From Shewanella eurypsychrophilus (GTDB lineage Bacteria > Pseudomonadota > Gammaproteobacteria > Enterobacterales > Shewanellaceae), in the NCBI RefSeq assembly GCF_007004545.3, contig NZ_CP045503.2, forward strand, positions 2,636,501 through 2,700,500: 64,000 bases of DNA. The letters are read 5' to 3'. Both the position numbers and the translations under genes were made by a program. The notes beneath the pieces are model-generated. The model worked only from the letters and a program-made list of their open reading frames with translations, was not told the DNA's origin and ran no database searches. This document shows, piece after piece, positions 19,526-29,353 of this stretch (positions within the stretch are counted from its first letter, which is position 1; each line of letters opens with the position of its first letter).

Positions 19526-19620
19526 GTGCCTGTTATGGCGATATTCATCGATTCCCTACGCCCATCAAGCTTCAACGTTCAATGCATTCTGATGTCGATC
19601 ACACAAAATAAGCAATATAA

Positions 19621-19661
19621 CGATTTTAATATACTTTGATCTTCAAACTATATTAAAATCG
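19621..19661. promoter_or_regulatory. 12-bp inverted repeat upstream of dmeF
   Basis: CGATTTTAATAT and ATATTAAAATCG form a perfect inverted repeat separated by 17 bp, about 60 bp before dmeF. A smaller palindrome GTTTG-GTAAT-CAAAC lies at 19666-19680. Either may be an operator for metal-responsive control; no known consensus is recognised. Confidence 0.45.
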
Positions 19662-19724
19662 TGTTGTTTGGTAATCAAACTAAATTGAACGCAGATTTAA
19701 AATTAACCAAGGTTAGGGTAAGAG

Positions 19725-20696
19725 ATGAATAATAAGAGTCATATAATTAATAAATGGCAGCATAATCATAATTTTGCTTCAGTAAGCAATGCAGGAGAAA
19801 GGAATACTCGATACGTATTGTATCTAACATTAGTGACTATGATTGTAGAAATAGTCGCGGGCACTATCTATGGATCGATGGCGTTACTTGCCGATGGTTG
19901 GCACATGGGGACACATGCTGCAGCGTTTATGATCACTTTATTCGCGTATTGGTATGCGAGAAAGCATGCTGATAATCCAGCGTTTTCTTTTGGTACCGGT
20001 AAGGTAAGCGTTTTAGGGGGCTTCACCAGTGCAATAGCCCTAGGTTTAGTTGCATTAATTATGTTAATTGAATCTCTGATCAGGGTATTTAATCCTCATG
20101 CTATTCAATTTAATGAAGCTATTTTAGTGGCAATTATTGGTTTAACGGTCAATGTGATCAGTGTCTTTTTATTAAAAGATCATCATAGCCACTCTCATGA
20201 TCATGGACACTCACATGAACATTCTCACTCTCATGATAAAAGTTCGGGTGATACTCACGATCATAATTTAAAAGCGGCCTACTTCCATGTGTTGGCGGAT
20301 GCGCTAACCTCCATACTTGCTATTGCTGCACTAGTGATGGGTAAGTTGTATGGGCTTAATTGGTTAGATCCTATCATGGGAATTGTTGGCGCTATCATCA
20401 TAACAAAGTGGGCTTGGCAACTACTCAAGCAAACAGCGCCAATCTTGCTGGATGGGAGCATAGAAAGTGATTATAAGCAGGAGATCATTTCTGAGATCGA
20501 ATCAGATGATGAACACCATATAGCAGATATTCATGTATGGAGAGTCAGTGCAGATCATTTCGCCGCTGAAATTTCGATTTTAGCTGGAAACCCAAGAGAA
20601 ACGGCCTATTATCGAAAAAAATTAAAACATTTTTGTCGACTTAGTCATTTGACCATTGAAGTTAATCGCCTTACTCAGGCAGAATATAGTCATTGA
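19725..20696 (+). CDS. dmeF: cation diffusion facilitator, DmeF-type Co/Ni efflux
   Basis: A 323-residue inner-membrane cation diffusion facilitator with six predicted helices. The metal site residues are in LLADGWHMGTHAAAF (helix 2) and HVLADALTS (helix 5). A histidine-rich cytoplasmic loop (HSHDHGHSHEHSHSHD) lies between helices 4 and 5. The HMGTHAAA signature and length fit the DmeF group exporting cobalt and nickel, though zinc cannot be excluded. A MarR gene follows on the same strand. Confidence 0.82.
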   Translation: MNNKSHIINKWQHNHNFASVSNAGERNTRYVLYLTLVTMIVEIVAGTIYGSMALLADGWHMGTHAAAFMITLFAYWYARKHADNPAFSFGTGKVSVLGGFTSAIALGLVALIMLIESLIRVFNPHAIQFNEAILVAIIGLTVNVISVFLLKDHHSHSHDHGHSHEHSHSHDKSSGDTHDHNLKAAYFHVLADALTSILAIAALVMGKLYGLNWLDPIMGIVGAIIITKWAWQLLKQTAPILLDGSIESDYKQEIISEIESDDEHHIADIHVWRVSADHFAAEISILAGNPRETAYYRKKLKHFCRLSHLTIEVNRLTQAEYSH

Positions 20697-20705
20697 TAGT
20701 TTATT

Positions 20706-20732
20706 TGCCCACTATCACCTAGAGAGTGGGCA
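20706..20732 (+). terminator. hairpin between dmeF and the MarR gene
   Basis: TGCCCACT / AGTGGGCA arms (8 bp) with an 11-base loop just after dmeF. It lacks a strong T-run, so it may only attenuate read-through. Confidence 0.4.
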
Positions 20733-20747
20733 TTGTAAGAGGTTCAG

Positions 20748-21167
20748 ATGAAAACGACGGAAGATCAATTAAATCATGCAATGGTTGAATTTTATGAAAA
20801 GCTATCTTCCTGGGAACAAGACGTTGTCAAAGATAATGGCCACACACTCGCTCAAATTCATACTGTTGAGATACTCGGTGGACACGGCCCGATGCGAATG
20901 AAGGAGCTTGCCGAAAAAATAGGGGTCACGACAGGAACACTCACAGTGCAAATAGATAAGATGGTTAAGGCGGATCTTGTTACACGCCAACCCCATGAGA
21001 CTGATCGTCGTTCAATTTTAGTTGCACTCACCAAGACAGGTCATCAACTCTACGAGGAACATGACGCGCTTCATTTACAGTTAACAGGTGAATTAACGGT
21101 AAAATTCAGTGATGAAGAGAGGGTGCAATTATTAAGCTTTATGCAGCGTATTAATGCTGAATTTTAA
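20748..21167 (+). CDS. MarR family transcriptional regulator
   Basis: A 139-residue winged-helix regulator. The recognition region reads MRMKELAEKIGVTTGTLTVQIDKMVKADLVTRQPHETDRRSILVALTKTG in overlapping family motifs, with the DRR wing characteristic of MarR proteins. It lies 51 bp downstream of dmeF behind a small hairpin with AGAGG before the ATG, so it may be partly co-transcribed. The ligand is unknown. Confidence 0.88.
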   Translation: MKTTEDQLNHAMVEFYEKLSSWEQDVVKDNGHTLAQIHTVEILGGHGPMRMKELAEKIGVTTGTLTVQIDKMVKADLVTRQPHETDRRSILVALTKTGHQLYEEHDALHLQLTGELTVKFSDEERVQLLSFMQRINAEF

Positions 21168-21384
21168 GCCTGCTTCATAGTATCTGGATCAATAAAGGCA
21201 AGTTTGATGATCAGCTTGTTTTATTCAAATTCTTCAACTAATACCTTAAGTACAGCATGAATTATTGGCATGCCCGAAGTGGTTTGCAACGCGCCTAAGA
21301 CTGCCAATACGGCACAAGCTAAAGCAGTGTCACTGCATTTTTTGATTTGCAGCCCTGCTAATATCAGTTTGTAAGAGAGTCTGC

Positions 21385-23016
21385 GTGGTATTTCGGTTAA
21401 AGAATCTAACGGCAAATCAATTTACTCTATTTATTTCTATTTTCTATGTGGTCGTATTTAATATTCCCTTCTTTACACTCGTTAAGTTAGGCATTGAAAA
21501 GCAAGAAGAAGTCGATCTATTGTTTGTTACGACAATGCCTCTTTTTCTTGTCTTTGTATTCAGTTTTTTGTTCTCTATTTTCAGTATCAAGTATCTGCTA
21601 AAGCCATTTTTCATTAGCGTTACATTACTCTCTTCCAGTGTCTTTTTTGCTGCTCTGCACTACGGTGTGGTCTTCGATTATGGAATGATTGAAAACACGA
21701 TTGAGACTAATTGGGCAGAAGCTTTCACCTATATCAACTTCTCTTCAGTCGTCAACTTTGTGCTTACTGGCTTGATACCCGCTTTTATCATATTCAAACT
21801 TAATATTGAGTTCCAGCCTTTAGTGAATGAGTTGCTACGAAAAATTTGTTTTATGCTGCTGATGTCGTTAGGTATTTTTGTTATAGGGTTTATTTACTAT
21901 CAAAATTATGCGTCATTCGGTCGTAATAATGATGAGTTAAAACGATTTATCATTCCCACTTATGTGCTTAGTTCGATGGTGAAATATGCAGAGCGTAACT
22001 ATTTACAAAGCGCCATTGTTTACCAGCAGCTAGGCTTGGATGCGGTTAATCTCACTGAAGACAGTAATAACAAGTCGAATCTTGTTGTGCTCGTGCTAGG
22101 AGAGACTGCACGTTCAATGAACTACGAATATTATGGCTACGATAAAGACACAAATCCATTTACTAAAGTGCATGGGGTCACCGCTTTTAAAGATACTCAC
22201 TCTTGTGGTACGGCAACGGCTGTTTCTGTTCCCTGTATGTTCTCTAAACTGAAACGTGAAAACTACGATGCTCGACAGGCTAAGGCGCAGGACAGTGTGC
22301 TGGATGTGTTACAGCATGCGAGCATAGATCTACTTTGGCTAGATAATGACAGTGGCTGTAAAGGTGTATGCGATAGAGTGCCACACCAGAGGGTTAATTT
22401 AGACAGTGACCCTGAGTTATGCGATGGCCAATATTGTTTAGATCAGTTACTGCTTAACGAATTAGATAAAACCTTGGTAGAGATACCAAACGTAGACATA
22501 TTAATTGTTCTACATATCCTAGGCTCCCATGGCCCAAGCTATTATCTAAGGTATCCAGATGAATATAGAAAATTCACACCCGATTGCCAGCAAAGTGACA
22601 TTCAAAACTGTACCGATGAAGCGTTAATGAATTCCTATGACAATACCATTTTCTATACCGATTATATTATTGCGCAGGTGATACAGAAGTTGAAATTACA
22701 AAGTACACGTTTTGATACCGGAATGATCTATATCTCAGATCATGGTGAGTCTTTAGGAGAGAAGGGCATCTATCTTCATGGTGCACCCTATGCAATCGCA
22801 CCAGAGGAACAGACCCAGATCCCCATGTTAACTTGGTTTTCTGATGATTTTTATGCAGACAACAGATTAAATGTTCAATGTTTAGCGGCTAAAGCCGAAG
22901 TTGGTGGTTTTTCTCATGATAATTTGTTTGATTCATTACTAGGAATAATGAATGTAAAATCAGAGGTATACACTAAAAACTTGGATGTTTTTAGTTCCTG
23001 CAGGGTAAAAAAGTAA
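21385..23016 (+). CDS. EptA-type phosphoethanolamine transferase
   Basis: A 543-residue inner-membrane enzyme of the EptA/MCR family that adds phosphoethanolamine to lipid A. About five transmembrane helices fill the first 170 residues. The periplasmic sulfatase-like domain has the nucleophile motif VLGETARSMNYEYYGY (zinc E and T), the TATAVSVPCMFS segment and the zinc ligands in YISDHGESLGE and YLHGAPYAIAP. The GTG start has AAGAGAG upstream. Function in polymyxin tolerance is inferred from the family. Confidence 0.85.
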   Translation: MVFRLKNLTANQFTLFISIFYVVVFNIPFFTLVKLGIEKQEEVDLLFVTTMPLFLVFVFSFLFSIFSIKYLLKPFFISVTLLSSSVFFAALHYGVVFDYGMIENTIETNWAEAFTYINFSSVVNFVLTGLIPAFIIFKLNIEFQPLVNELLRKICFMLLMSLGIFVIGFIYYQNYASFGRNNDELKRFIIPTYVLSSMVKYAERNYLQSAIVYQQLGLDAVNLTEDSNNKSNLVVLVLGETARSMNYEYYGYDKDTNPFTKVHGVTAFKDTHSCGTATAVSVPCMFSKLKRENYDARQAKAQDSVLDVLQHASIDLLWLDNDSGCKGVCDRVPHQRVNLDSDPELCDGQYCLDQLLLNELDKTLVEIPNVDILIVLHILGSHGPSYYLRYPDEYRKFTPDCQQSDIQNCTDEALMNSYDNTIFYTDYIIAQVIQKLKLQSTRFDTGMIYISDHGESLGEKGIYLHGAPYAIAPEEQTQIPMLTWFSDDFYADNRLNVQCLAAKAEVGGFSHDNLFDSLLGIMNVKSEVYTKNLDVFSSCRVKK

Positions 23017-23029
23017 ATAAAATGTAAAA

Positions 23030-23055
23030 AAGGGGTGGCAAGCCGCTTTTTTTTT
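23030..23055 (+). terminator. probable terminator of the eptA-like gene
   Basis: A short GC hairpin (GGGTGGCAAGCCGC region) followed by nine T residues, 15 bp after the stop. The stem is small. Confidence 0.5.
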
Positions 23056-23194
23056 ATTATGGTAAATAAGAATAAAACTTAAGTGTGAACCGATAACTTT
23101 CTTATACCGATTGGTATTAGATCAGTTTACTCGCTACAGATATTGTGGGATTGGCTAAAGTACGTGACTAAAAGATACACAGGGCGGTGAAAAT

Positions 23195-24226
23195 ATGAAC
23201 TTAGCGAAGCATTTGTCAGATACCGAATTATCAGCAAAAATTTTAAGGCATGCAGTGCCAAAAATGTCTGAACTCAATATTCCCGTGACGCCAACGAATT
23301 ATGCTGTGTGGTATGAGTATTATCTGGGGATTAACCTTGATTTAAAACGGGCTATTGATGGACTGATCACTAATGCCGTCAGCTTTTCTGCAGAAATAAA
23401 CGATGGACTTTATAAAAACTATATTCAAGAAAAGTCCCCTGAAGTTATTGAAAATGTGCAAATTGAAACCCAAATCATCATTAATAATTTACTGGCTAAA
23501 GTCGGTAAGATGACCGAGGGTACGGTTAATTTATCAGAAACGCTCTCTGAGTTTAATACAGAATTAAAACTGCAGCCGGATGTTGATGTATTAACTCGAT
23601 TGGTTGACAGCTTAGTTGATAGTATGGAGGAGGTCACTCAAAGCAATAAAGAGATGGAAGGCAGCCTCAATAGCATGCGCGATGAGGTTTCCACCTTAAA
23701 AAAAGAGATGGAAAACCTTAATTTGGTCGCCATGACGGATCAACTGACATCATTAAACAATAGACGTTGTTTTGAAGATGAAGTGCTTAAGCATCTGCAT
23801 CAGCATATCCAAAACGGCTCACCTAGCAGCATGTTATTAATAGATATCGATCATTTTAAACAATTCAATGATAACCATGGGCATTTGGTGGGTGATAAGG
23901 TGCTAGCTTACGTCGCAATGGCCTTAAAGCAAACGGTTAAAGGCAGCGATTTTGTGGCTCGATACGGTGGTGAGGAATTTGTGATCTTACTGCCTAATAC
24001 CAATAATAGCCAAGCCATGATTGTCGCAGAGCAAGTTAGAAAGACGATTTCAGAACGAAATCTGACAATAGGCAAGGGTAAAAAACTATCATTAGGTTCA
24101 ATCACTGTTTCGGTCGGGGTATCGACCTTGAATATTAGTGACGATAGAGAAAGTTATTTCGTTAGAGCCGATGAAGCACTCTACCGTGCAAAATCCTCGG
24201 GTAGAAATTGTATTTGCAGTGAATGA
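23195..24226 (+). CDS. GGDEF diguanylate cyclase
   Basis: A 343-residue soluble diguanylate cyclase. The N-terminal 170 residues form a helical domain with a coiled-coil stretch (EEVTQSNKEMEGSLNSMRDEVSTLKKEME). The GGDEF domain has MTDQLTSLNNRR, DIDHFKQFNDNHGH and the intact signature RYGGEEF, so c-di-GMP synthesis is expected. The product-inhibition site that should read RxxD upstream of the signature is KGSD here, so feedback inhibition may be weak. Confidence 0.92.
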   Translation: MNLAKHLSDTELSAKILRHAVPKMSELNIPVTPTNYAVWYEYYLGINLDLKRAIDGLITNAVSFSAEINDGLYKNYIQEKSPEVIENVQIETQIIINNLLAKVGKMTEGTVNLSETLSEFNTELKLQPDVDVLTRLVDSLVDSMEEVTQSNKEMEGSLNSMRDEVSTLKKEMENLNLVAMTDQLTSLNNRRCFEDEVLKHLHQHIQNGSPSSMLLIDIDHFKQFNDNHGHLVGDKVLAYVAMALKQTVKGSDFVARYGGEEFVILLPNTNNSQAMIVAEQVRKTISERNLTIGKGKKLSLGSITVSVGVSTLNISDDRESYFVRADEALYRAKSSGRNCICSE

Positions 24227-24280
24227 GCAACAAAGGCTCATTGATAGTTAAGGACCATTTAAAGGGAACTGATTAAGACA

Positions 24281-24312
24281 AGGCCAACAACTGATGTGGA
24301 TATTGTTGGCCT
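24281..24312. terminator. bidirectional terminator between convergent genes
   Basis: AGGCCAACAA / TTGTTGGCCT form a perfect 10-bp stem with a 12-base loop, between the ends of the convergent cyclase and acetyltransferase genes. Confidence 0.65.
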
Positions 24313-24352
24313 GAATACTTAAACAGATACTAATATTAGAATGATGACTCGC

Positions 24353-27046
24353 TTAATCCTTTAATCGCATGTCCATCTTAATCAAGTGTTCTTCCATATC
24401 GAATGTCACACTAAAACCAAGACGTTTGGCTAAATTCGCCATGCTTCGATTTTCGAACATGGTAAATCCGGTCAATAATTCAGTGTCGTTGTCTTTATAG
24501 TAAGCGATCAGTTTTTCTAATAGCAGTCTACCTAGCCCTTGCCCTTGATGATCACTTCTTACTGCCATGGCAAATTCAGCTTCGGTATTATCTGGGTCGA
24601 TTGAAGCCCTAATCGCACCTAAGGTTATATCATCGCCATCATTATCTTTTGCTGTTGCAATAAAGGCCATTTCACGGGCGTAATCAATTTGAGTCAGTAC
24701 CGCCATCTCTTCATGGGTCATCTTAGATCGAACACCAAAATAGCGCTTATATCTGTCTTCATCAGATAATGAATTATCAAAGGCAAGATGTTTCGGCTCA
24801 TCTTCTGGCAAGATAGGCCTTAACATGACCCGCTGGCCATTTTTTAATGTCGCTAATTGCTCAAGCTCTTTCGGATAAGGTGAAATGGCGAGTCGAGAGG
24901 CATTATCTACCGGTTCATCATGTAGTTGAATATTAACATCGAGCAAAGTGATGTTTTCACCTGCGCACAATACTGGATTAAGATCGAGACTGGCAATCTC
25001 AGGACAATCAATAATCAAATGAGATATTTGCGTCAACATCACACACAGGGCATTCATATCTAGACCAAGTGGTAGATGCCGATCTTTCAGCTTCTTGGTC
25101 TTCAGAGCTTGGATCACCATATATCTAGCCAAGGTCATATTTAATGGTGGTAAAGCGACGACGGCATCGGCGCTAGGGTCCCATTCAGAGCCTCCTTCGC
25201 CGAGTAAGATTGCAGGACCAAACACTGGGTCATTAATCACCGCGACACGGATCTCTTGTGCGCCAGCGGTTAGTGCCATTTTTTGCACCAGCAAACCTTC
25301 AATCTGAGCATCTGGATGGCTAGACAAGACTCTTGCTGTGATAGCTTCTGCGGCTTGACTCACCTCTTCTTCACTATTTAAGTTAAGCATGACCCCATGA
25401 ACATCTGATTTATGCTGTATATCTGGAGATTGAATTTTTAAGGCGACAGGGTAACCGATCTGCTGGGCAATGTTAGCGGCACTTTGAGGATCATTAGCCA
25501 CATAGGTATCTATGGTTTTGAGTCCATAAGCACTTAGAATTGCTTGTGACTCATGGGTTTCTAAAATGCGTTTTCCTCGCTGTTTTGCCTTTACTAAGGC
25601 CTCTCGTGCGGCGACAGCATCTGTGGGTATGTTGTCAGGTATAGATTGCGGGACTTCTTGTAGCAGTTTTTGGTTCCTTCGGTATTCAACCATATGCATA
25701 AAGGCCCCGACAGCACCTTCTGGAGTGCGATAGGTAGGGATCCCAGCTTTATTAAACTGCTTTCTCGCTTGGTATGCCGCATCTTCACCACTCCAGTTAG
25801 TCAGCACATTGACTCTATTTCTGTTTGGGTGCTGAGCTATCATCGCACTCAGGCTGTCGGCAATTTCGACGCTATCACCCAATGCAGATGGAGAGTGGAG
25901 AACCAAAATAGCATCAGCCACGCCACTGCTCATCATAATTTCAACAGATTTGGTATATCGCTCTGCATCAGCATCACCACCAATATCGATGGGGTTTTGC
26001 CCGGACCAAGTGGAAGGTAAAAATTGATTCAGGGCATGTAAAGAATCGGCATCGAGCTCAGCAGATTTTCCGCCTCCTAACATGAGCTGATCGAGTGCAA
26101 GCACAGCCGGTCCGCCCCCATTGGTAACAATAGCCAGACGCTCACCGAGTAGCGGTGAAGAATGCGCCAATGTTTCAACAGCGGCAAAAAGCTCAATTAA
26201 GTCATTGACCCTCAACATACCAGCACGTCGAAAAGCGGCTTCATAAACCGCATCATTACCCATCAAGCCCCCAGTGTGCAATTTGGCAGCCGTGGTGCCT
26301 TCAAGACTACGCCCAGACTTAATGACTAAGATGGGTTTGTTTCTAGATGCAGCGCGGGCCGCCGATAGAAAGTGACGCTTTTCATTTATCGAGTCGATGT
26401 AGAGCATGATGGCACTGGTACGCGAGTCACGGCCTAAATAATCAAGTAACTCATCAAAATCAATATCAGTAGCATCACCTAAGGAAATAAAAGAGGAGAA
26501 TCCTATGCCTTTGTTATTTGCCCAATCAAGCACCGTAGTGCAAATTGCTGCGGATTGAGAAACAAATGCAATCTTGCCTGGTAGGGCACTGGTGTGAGCC
26601 AAACTGGCATTAAGCCCTAAATTCGGTAGCATCATGCCTAAGCTATTTGGGCCCAGTAAGCGCATACCATAACATTTGGCATTACTCTTTGACTGTGTCA
26701 ATAAGTCGATACCATCTTCAGTCGTTTGCTGACTCATGCCTGAAGCATTAATGATGGCCACCTTACAACCAAATTGAGCTAACTTTTCGACGATAGCGGG
26801 GACTTTTATAGCGGCCGTGCAGATAATGGCAAGATCGGGTATTAAAGGGAGCGCCTCGATGTTGGGGTAGGCGAGTACACCAAGCACGGCTTCATACTTA
26901 GGTGTCACAGGCATGATAGGACCAGAAAAACCGCCAGCTAGCAGATTTCTCATCACTACATTACCCGCGCGTTTTTCTCGGTTAGAAGCCCCAATAATCG
27001 CCACTGATTTAGGTTTAAATAGTGTGTTTAATGTTCTCTGGCTCAT
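24353..27046 (-). CDS. Pat-type protein lysine acetyltransferase (acyl-CoA synthetase-like + GNAT)
   Basis: An 897-residue fusion close in size to E. coli PatZ/YfiQ (886). It has an N-terminal CoA-binding domain (FKPKSVAIIGASNREKRAGNVV), succinyl-CoA-ligase-like and ATP-grasp regions (ALKIQSPDIQHKSDVHGV), and a C-terminal GNAT domain (RSDHQGQGLGRLLLEKLI, residues about 730-890). Such proteins acetylate lysines using acetyl-CoA, for example to inactivate acetyl-CoA synthetase; the ligase-like part usually serves as a regulatory sensor. The gene is monocistronic on the minus strand. Confidence 0.9.
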   Translation of the reverse strand: MSQRTLNTLFKPKSVAIIGASNREKRAGNVVMRNLLAGGFSGPIMPVTPKYEAVLGVLAYPNIEALPLIPDLAIICTAAIKVPAIVEKLAQFGCKVAIINASGMSQQTTEDGIDLLTQSKSNAKCYGMRLLGPNSLGMMLPNLGLNASLAHTSALPGKIAFVSQSAAICTTVLDWANNKGIGFSSFISLGDATDIDFDELLDYLGRDSRTSAIMLYIDSINEKRHFLSAARAASRNKPILVIKSGRSLEGTTAAKLHTGGLMGNDAVYEAAFRRAGMLRVNDLIELFAAVETLAHSSPLLGERLAIVTNGGGPAVLALDQLMLGGGKSAELDADSLHALNQFLPSTWSGQNPIDIGGDADAERYTKSVEIMMSSGVADAILVLHSPSALGDSVEIADSLSAMIAQHPNRNRVNVLTNWSGEDAAYQARKQFNKAGIPTYRTPEGAVGAFMHMVEYRRNQKLLQEVPQSIPDNIPTDAVAAREALVKAKQRGKRILETHESQAILSAYGLKTIDTYVANDPQSAANIAQQIGYPVALKIQSPDIQHKSDVHGVMLNLNSEEEVSQAAEAITARVLSSHPDAQIEGLLVQKMALTAGAQEIRVAVINDPVFGPAILLGEGGSEWDPSADAVVALPPLNMTLARYMVIQALKTKKLKDRHLPLGLDMNALCVMLTQISHLIIDCPEIASLDLNPVLCAGENITLLDVNIQLHDEPVDNASRLAISPYPKELEQLATLKNGQRVMLRPILPEDEPKHLAFDNSLSDEDRYKRYFGVRSKMTHEEMAVLTQIDYAREMAFIATAKDNDGDDITLGAIRASIDPDNTEAEFAMAVRSDHQGQGLGRLLLEKLIAYYKDNDTELLTGFTMFENRSMANLAKRLGFSVTFDMEEHLIKMDMRLKD

Positions 27047-27207
27047 TGGTGCTTCCTTCTAACTCTGCGTGATAGATTCTAATGTATCAGACCATTAAAC
27101 AGCGACTGACCTTGAATATACTGCACGCGTTACCGATAAAATTATTTAATGATCACATATTTAAGTCAGCAGGTCTATTTGGCTATCATTTAAAAAAGGT
27201 TTTGCTT

Positions 27208-28971
27208 TTAGCCGTGTGCACTTAAGCTATACTTCTTAATTTTCCGATACAGAGTGGCAATGCCTATCCCAAGTTCCTGCGCCACCAACTTACGATTACT
27301 CAAACGACTAATGCACTCCTCAATTCTGATTTTTTCCATCTGTTCCAGGCTTAAACTCTCTTCGTTGCCATCAGAAGGTATTTGACTCAATGTGATGGGG
27401 GCGGCCATTTCACTGGGGGTGTTTTCAAAGTAGGGCGGGAGTAAATCCACATCGATCTGATCGCCATCGGGTACAACATTCACCAAGTATTCAACTAAGT
27501 TACTTAGCTCCCGCACATTACCCGGCCAAGGATAGGCATTAAGGCTCGCTATAACGCTTGTTGTAATACCAGGATAGCTGCCGCCTATCTTTTGAGTATG
27601 GTGATCGAGAAAATGATAAGTTAACAATTCAATATCGCCATCTCGTTCTTTTAAAGGAGGCAGATGCATAGGGATCACATTTAAGCGATAGTAGAGATCT
27701 TCTCTAAACTCCCCTTTAGCAATCATCTCTGCGAAGTTACGGTTGGTTGCTGAAATCACCCGTATATCCACAGGTGTGGTTTTGCTCGCACCAATTGGCA
27801 TGACCTCGCGCTCCTCAAGCATGCGAAGTAATTTTGCTTGTAGGGTAATGGACATATCACCAATTTCATCAAGAAATAGCGTGCCATTGTGCGCGGCCTG
27901 AATAAGGCCTATTTTCCCTTTAGTCAATGCACCAGTAAAGGCCCCTTTTACATAACCGAACAGTTCGCTTTCAAGCAGTTGTTCAGGAATTGCAGCACAA
28001 TTTATTGCAACGAAGGCTTCTTTGCTTCGATCGCTGCAATTGTGAATGGCTTTGGCAAATACCTCTTTACCTGTACCGCTTTCACCACTGATCAAGATAC
28101 TCGATGGGCTCTTTGCGACTCGAGCGATCAAGGTCTTTAACTTAGTGACCTTGTCAGACTTTCCTATGATGCTGCTGAAATTTGGTTGGGAGTTGATGGA
28201 GCCGGATAGTGTGGTGCTTGGTTGATAAAATGACATTAAAAATAGTTGGTGACTATTGATGATATGGAACTGACCTACGACTAACTCTTGTCGTGCACCT
28301 AATGAGATAATATGTTGTTGATGACCCTTTAACTCATTGTTATGAACCGATAAGGGCTGAATATGTACCGCTAATTGTTCTAGCTCTGTACGACTGATCT
28401 CTAGATTATTTAATGCTTGAGAGTTGCCATATTTAACGCGGTTATTGTCGTCGAGTACCAACACACCTTGATCCATATTACTAAGAAGGTTGGTAAAGAC
28501 CTGATTAAGCTTATTCTCCGACTCGCCCATCTTTGCGACAAATATCTGCGCAGTATGCTTTATATAGTCAGATAGAATCTGCTCTTTTTGTTCCAGCCTC
28601 TCGCGAGATTCTTGATTGAAGGCGACTAAACTGATCACACCGATACAGCGTTCATCCAACATGATAGGCACACCGAGAAAAGCGGTCTCACGACAATTTT
28701 CTCTGCTATCACAACCATGACAGATTGGATCGGAACGTGTTTTTACCACCACTTTGGTTTGATGAGTCTCAAGGATATAGCGAAAGATGCGAGAACTGGT
28801 ATTGAGCTTCTTGCCTAAAAACTTACTGTAGGGCCCGGTACCCGCTATACGCACTAAATCAGCATCAACAACTTCAACATCGAGTTGCAGTACTGTTGAG
28901 AGCATCTGTACAAACCTTAAGATAGTGGGTTGTAGCTGCATTAATTCAGATTGATGGGGGAGATTAAACAT
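27208..28971 (-). CDS. YgeV-like sigma-54-dependent activator
   Basis: A 587-residue enhancer-binding protein (E. coli YgeV is about 592). It has a GAF-like sensor (about 1-150) with Cys84, Cys87 and Cys93 in CHGCDSRENC, a PAS-like segment (about 165-260), an AAA+ domain (about 280-510) with GESGTGKE and the sigma-54 contact loop GAFTGA, and a Fis-type helix-turn-helix (KLVAQELGIGIATLYRKIKK). It is divergent from ygeW, whose promoter has -24/-12 elements, so it almost certainly activates that cluster. The cysteines suggest metal, Fe-S or redox sensing, which is inference. Confidence 0.88.
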   Translation of the reverse strand: MFNLPHQSELMQLQPTILRFVQMLSTVLQLDVEVVDADLVRIAGTGPYSKFLGKKLNTSSRIFRYILETHQTKVVVKTRSDPICHGCDSRENCRETAFLGVPIMLDERCIGVISLVAFNQESRERLEQKEQILSDYIKHTAQIFVAKMGESENKLNQVFTNLLSNMDQGVLVLDDNNRVKYGNSQALNNLEISRTELEQLAVHIQPLSVHNNELKGHQQHIISLGARQELVVGQFHIINSHQLFLMSFYQPSTTLSGSINSQPNFSSIIGKSDKVTKLKTLIARVAKSPSSILISGESGTGKEVFAKAIHNCSDRSKEAFVAINCAAIPEQLLESELFGYVKGAFTGALTKGKIGLIQAAHNGTLFLDEIGDMSITLQAKLLRMLEEREVMPIGASKTTPVDIRVISATNRNFAEMIAKGEFREDLYYRLNVIPMHLPPLKERDGDIELLTYHFLDHHTQKIGGSYPGITTSVIASLNAYPWPGNVRELSNLVEYLVNVVPDGDQIDVDLLPPYFENTPSEMAAPITLSQIPSDGNEESLSLEQMEKIRIEECISRLSNRKLVAQELGIGIATLYRKIKKYSLSAHG

Positions 28972-29152
28972 ATTTTAGGTTCGGCCTTGATTAACTAATA
29001 ACTTACCCTAAACATAAAAATAACTAATGGCCTTGATATGCGTCATTATTTGCTTGCTTATAAACGTATAAAAATAAAAACGTTAGCGAGATCACACTAG
29101 AGTATCAGAATGATAATTTTATCGCTTTTGCTATCATCTATCACGCTATCAA

Positions 29153-29171
29153 TCACTATCAATGATAGTGA
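29153..29171. promoter_or_regulatory. palindromic upstream activator site for the yge cluster
   Basis: TCACTATCA-A-TGATAGTGA is a perfect 9+1+9 palindrome about 85 bp before the -24 element. Extra CTATCA half sites lie at 29131 and 29146. Spacing and symmetry fit an enhancer for the divergent sigma-54 activator. Confidence 0.65.
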
Positions 29172-29246
29172 AATCATCCTCGGTTAATTATACCCTTTAT
29201 ATATATTCACCTTTTAAATCAGTGTCTTGTCTAGGTTTTGCCGCTG

Positions 29247-29262
29247 TTGGCACGAAGTATGC
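29247..29262 (+). promoter_or_regulatory. sigma-54 promoter of ygeW
   Basis: TTGGCACGAAGTATGC matches the -24 TGGCAC and -12 TGC elements of RpoN promoters with correct spacing. It lies about 90 bp upstream of the ygeW start and is the only such match seen in the 382-bp divergent region. Confidence 0.8.
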
Positions 29263-29353
29263 CTTATGAGTAATGACAGCTCGTTTTCTTATTAGCTGAT
29301 TCTTGTAACCCATCCTCACAGCTTGTTCTGTCTAGGCCATATTAGGAAAAGAA

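Noticed and set aside
21221..21415. A 64-codon minus-strand frame overlapping the start of the eptA-like gene
   Set aside because: It has no recognised domain, overlaps the ribosome site and start of a clear gene, and lacks a good ribosome site of its own.
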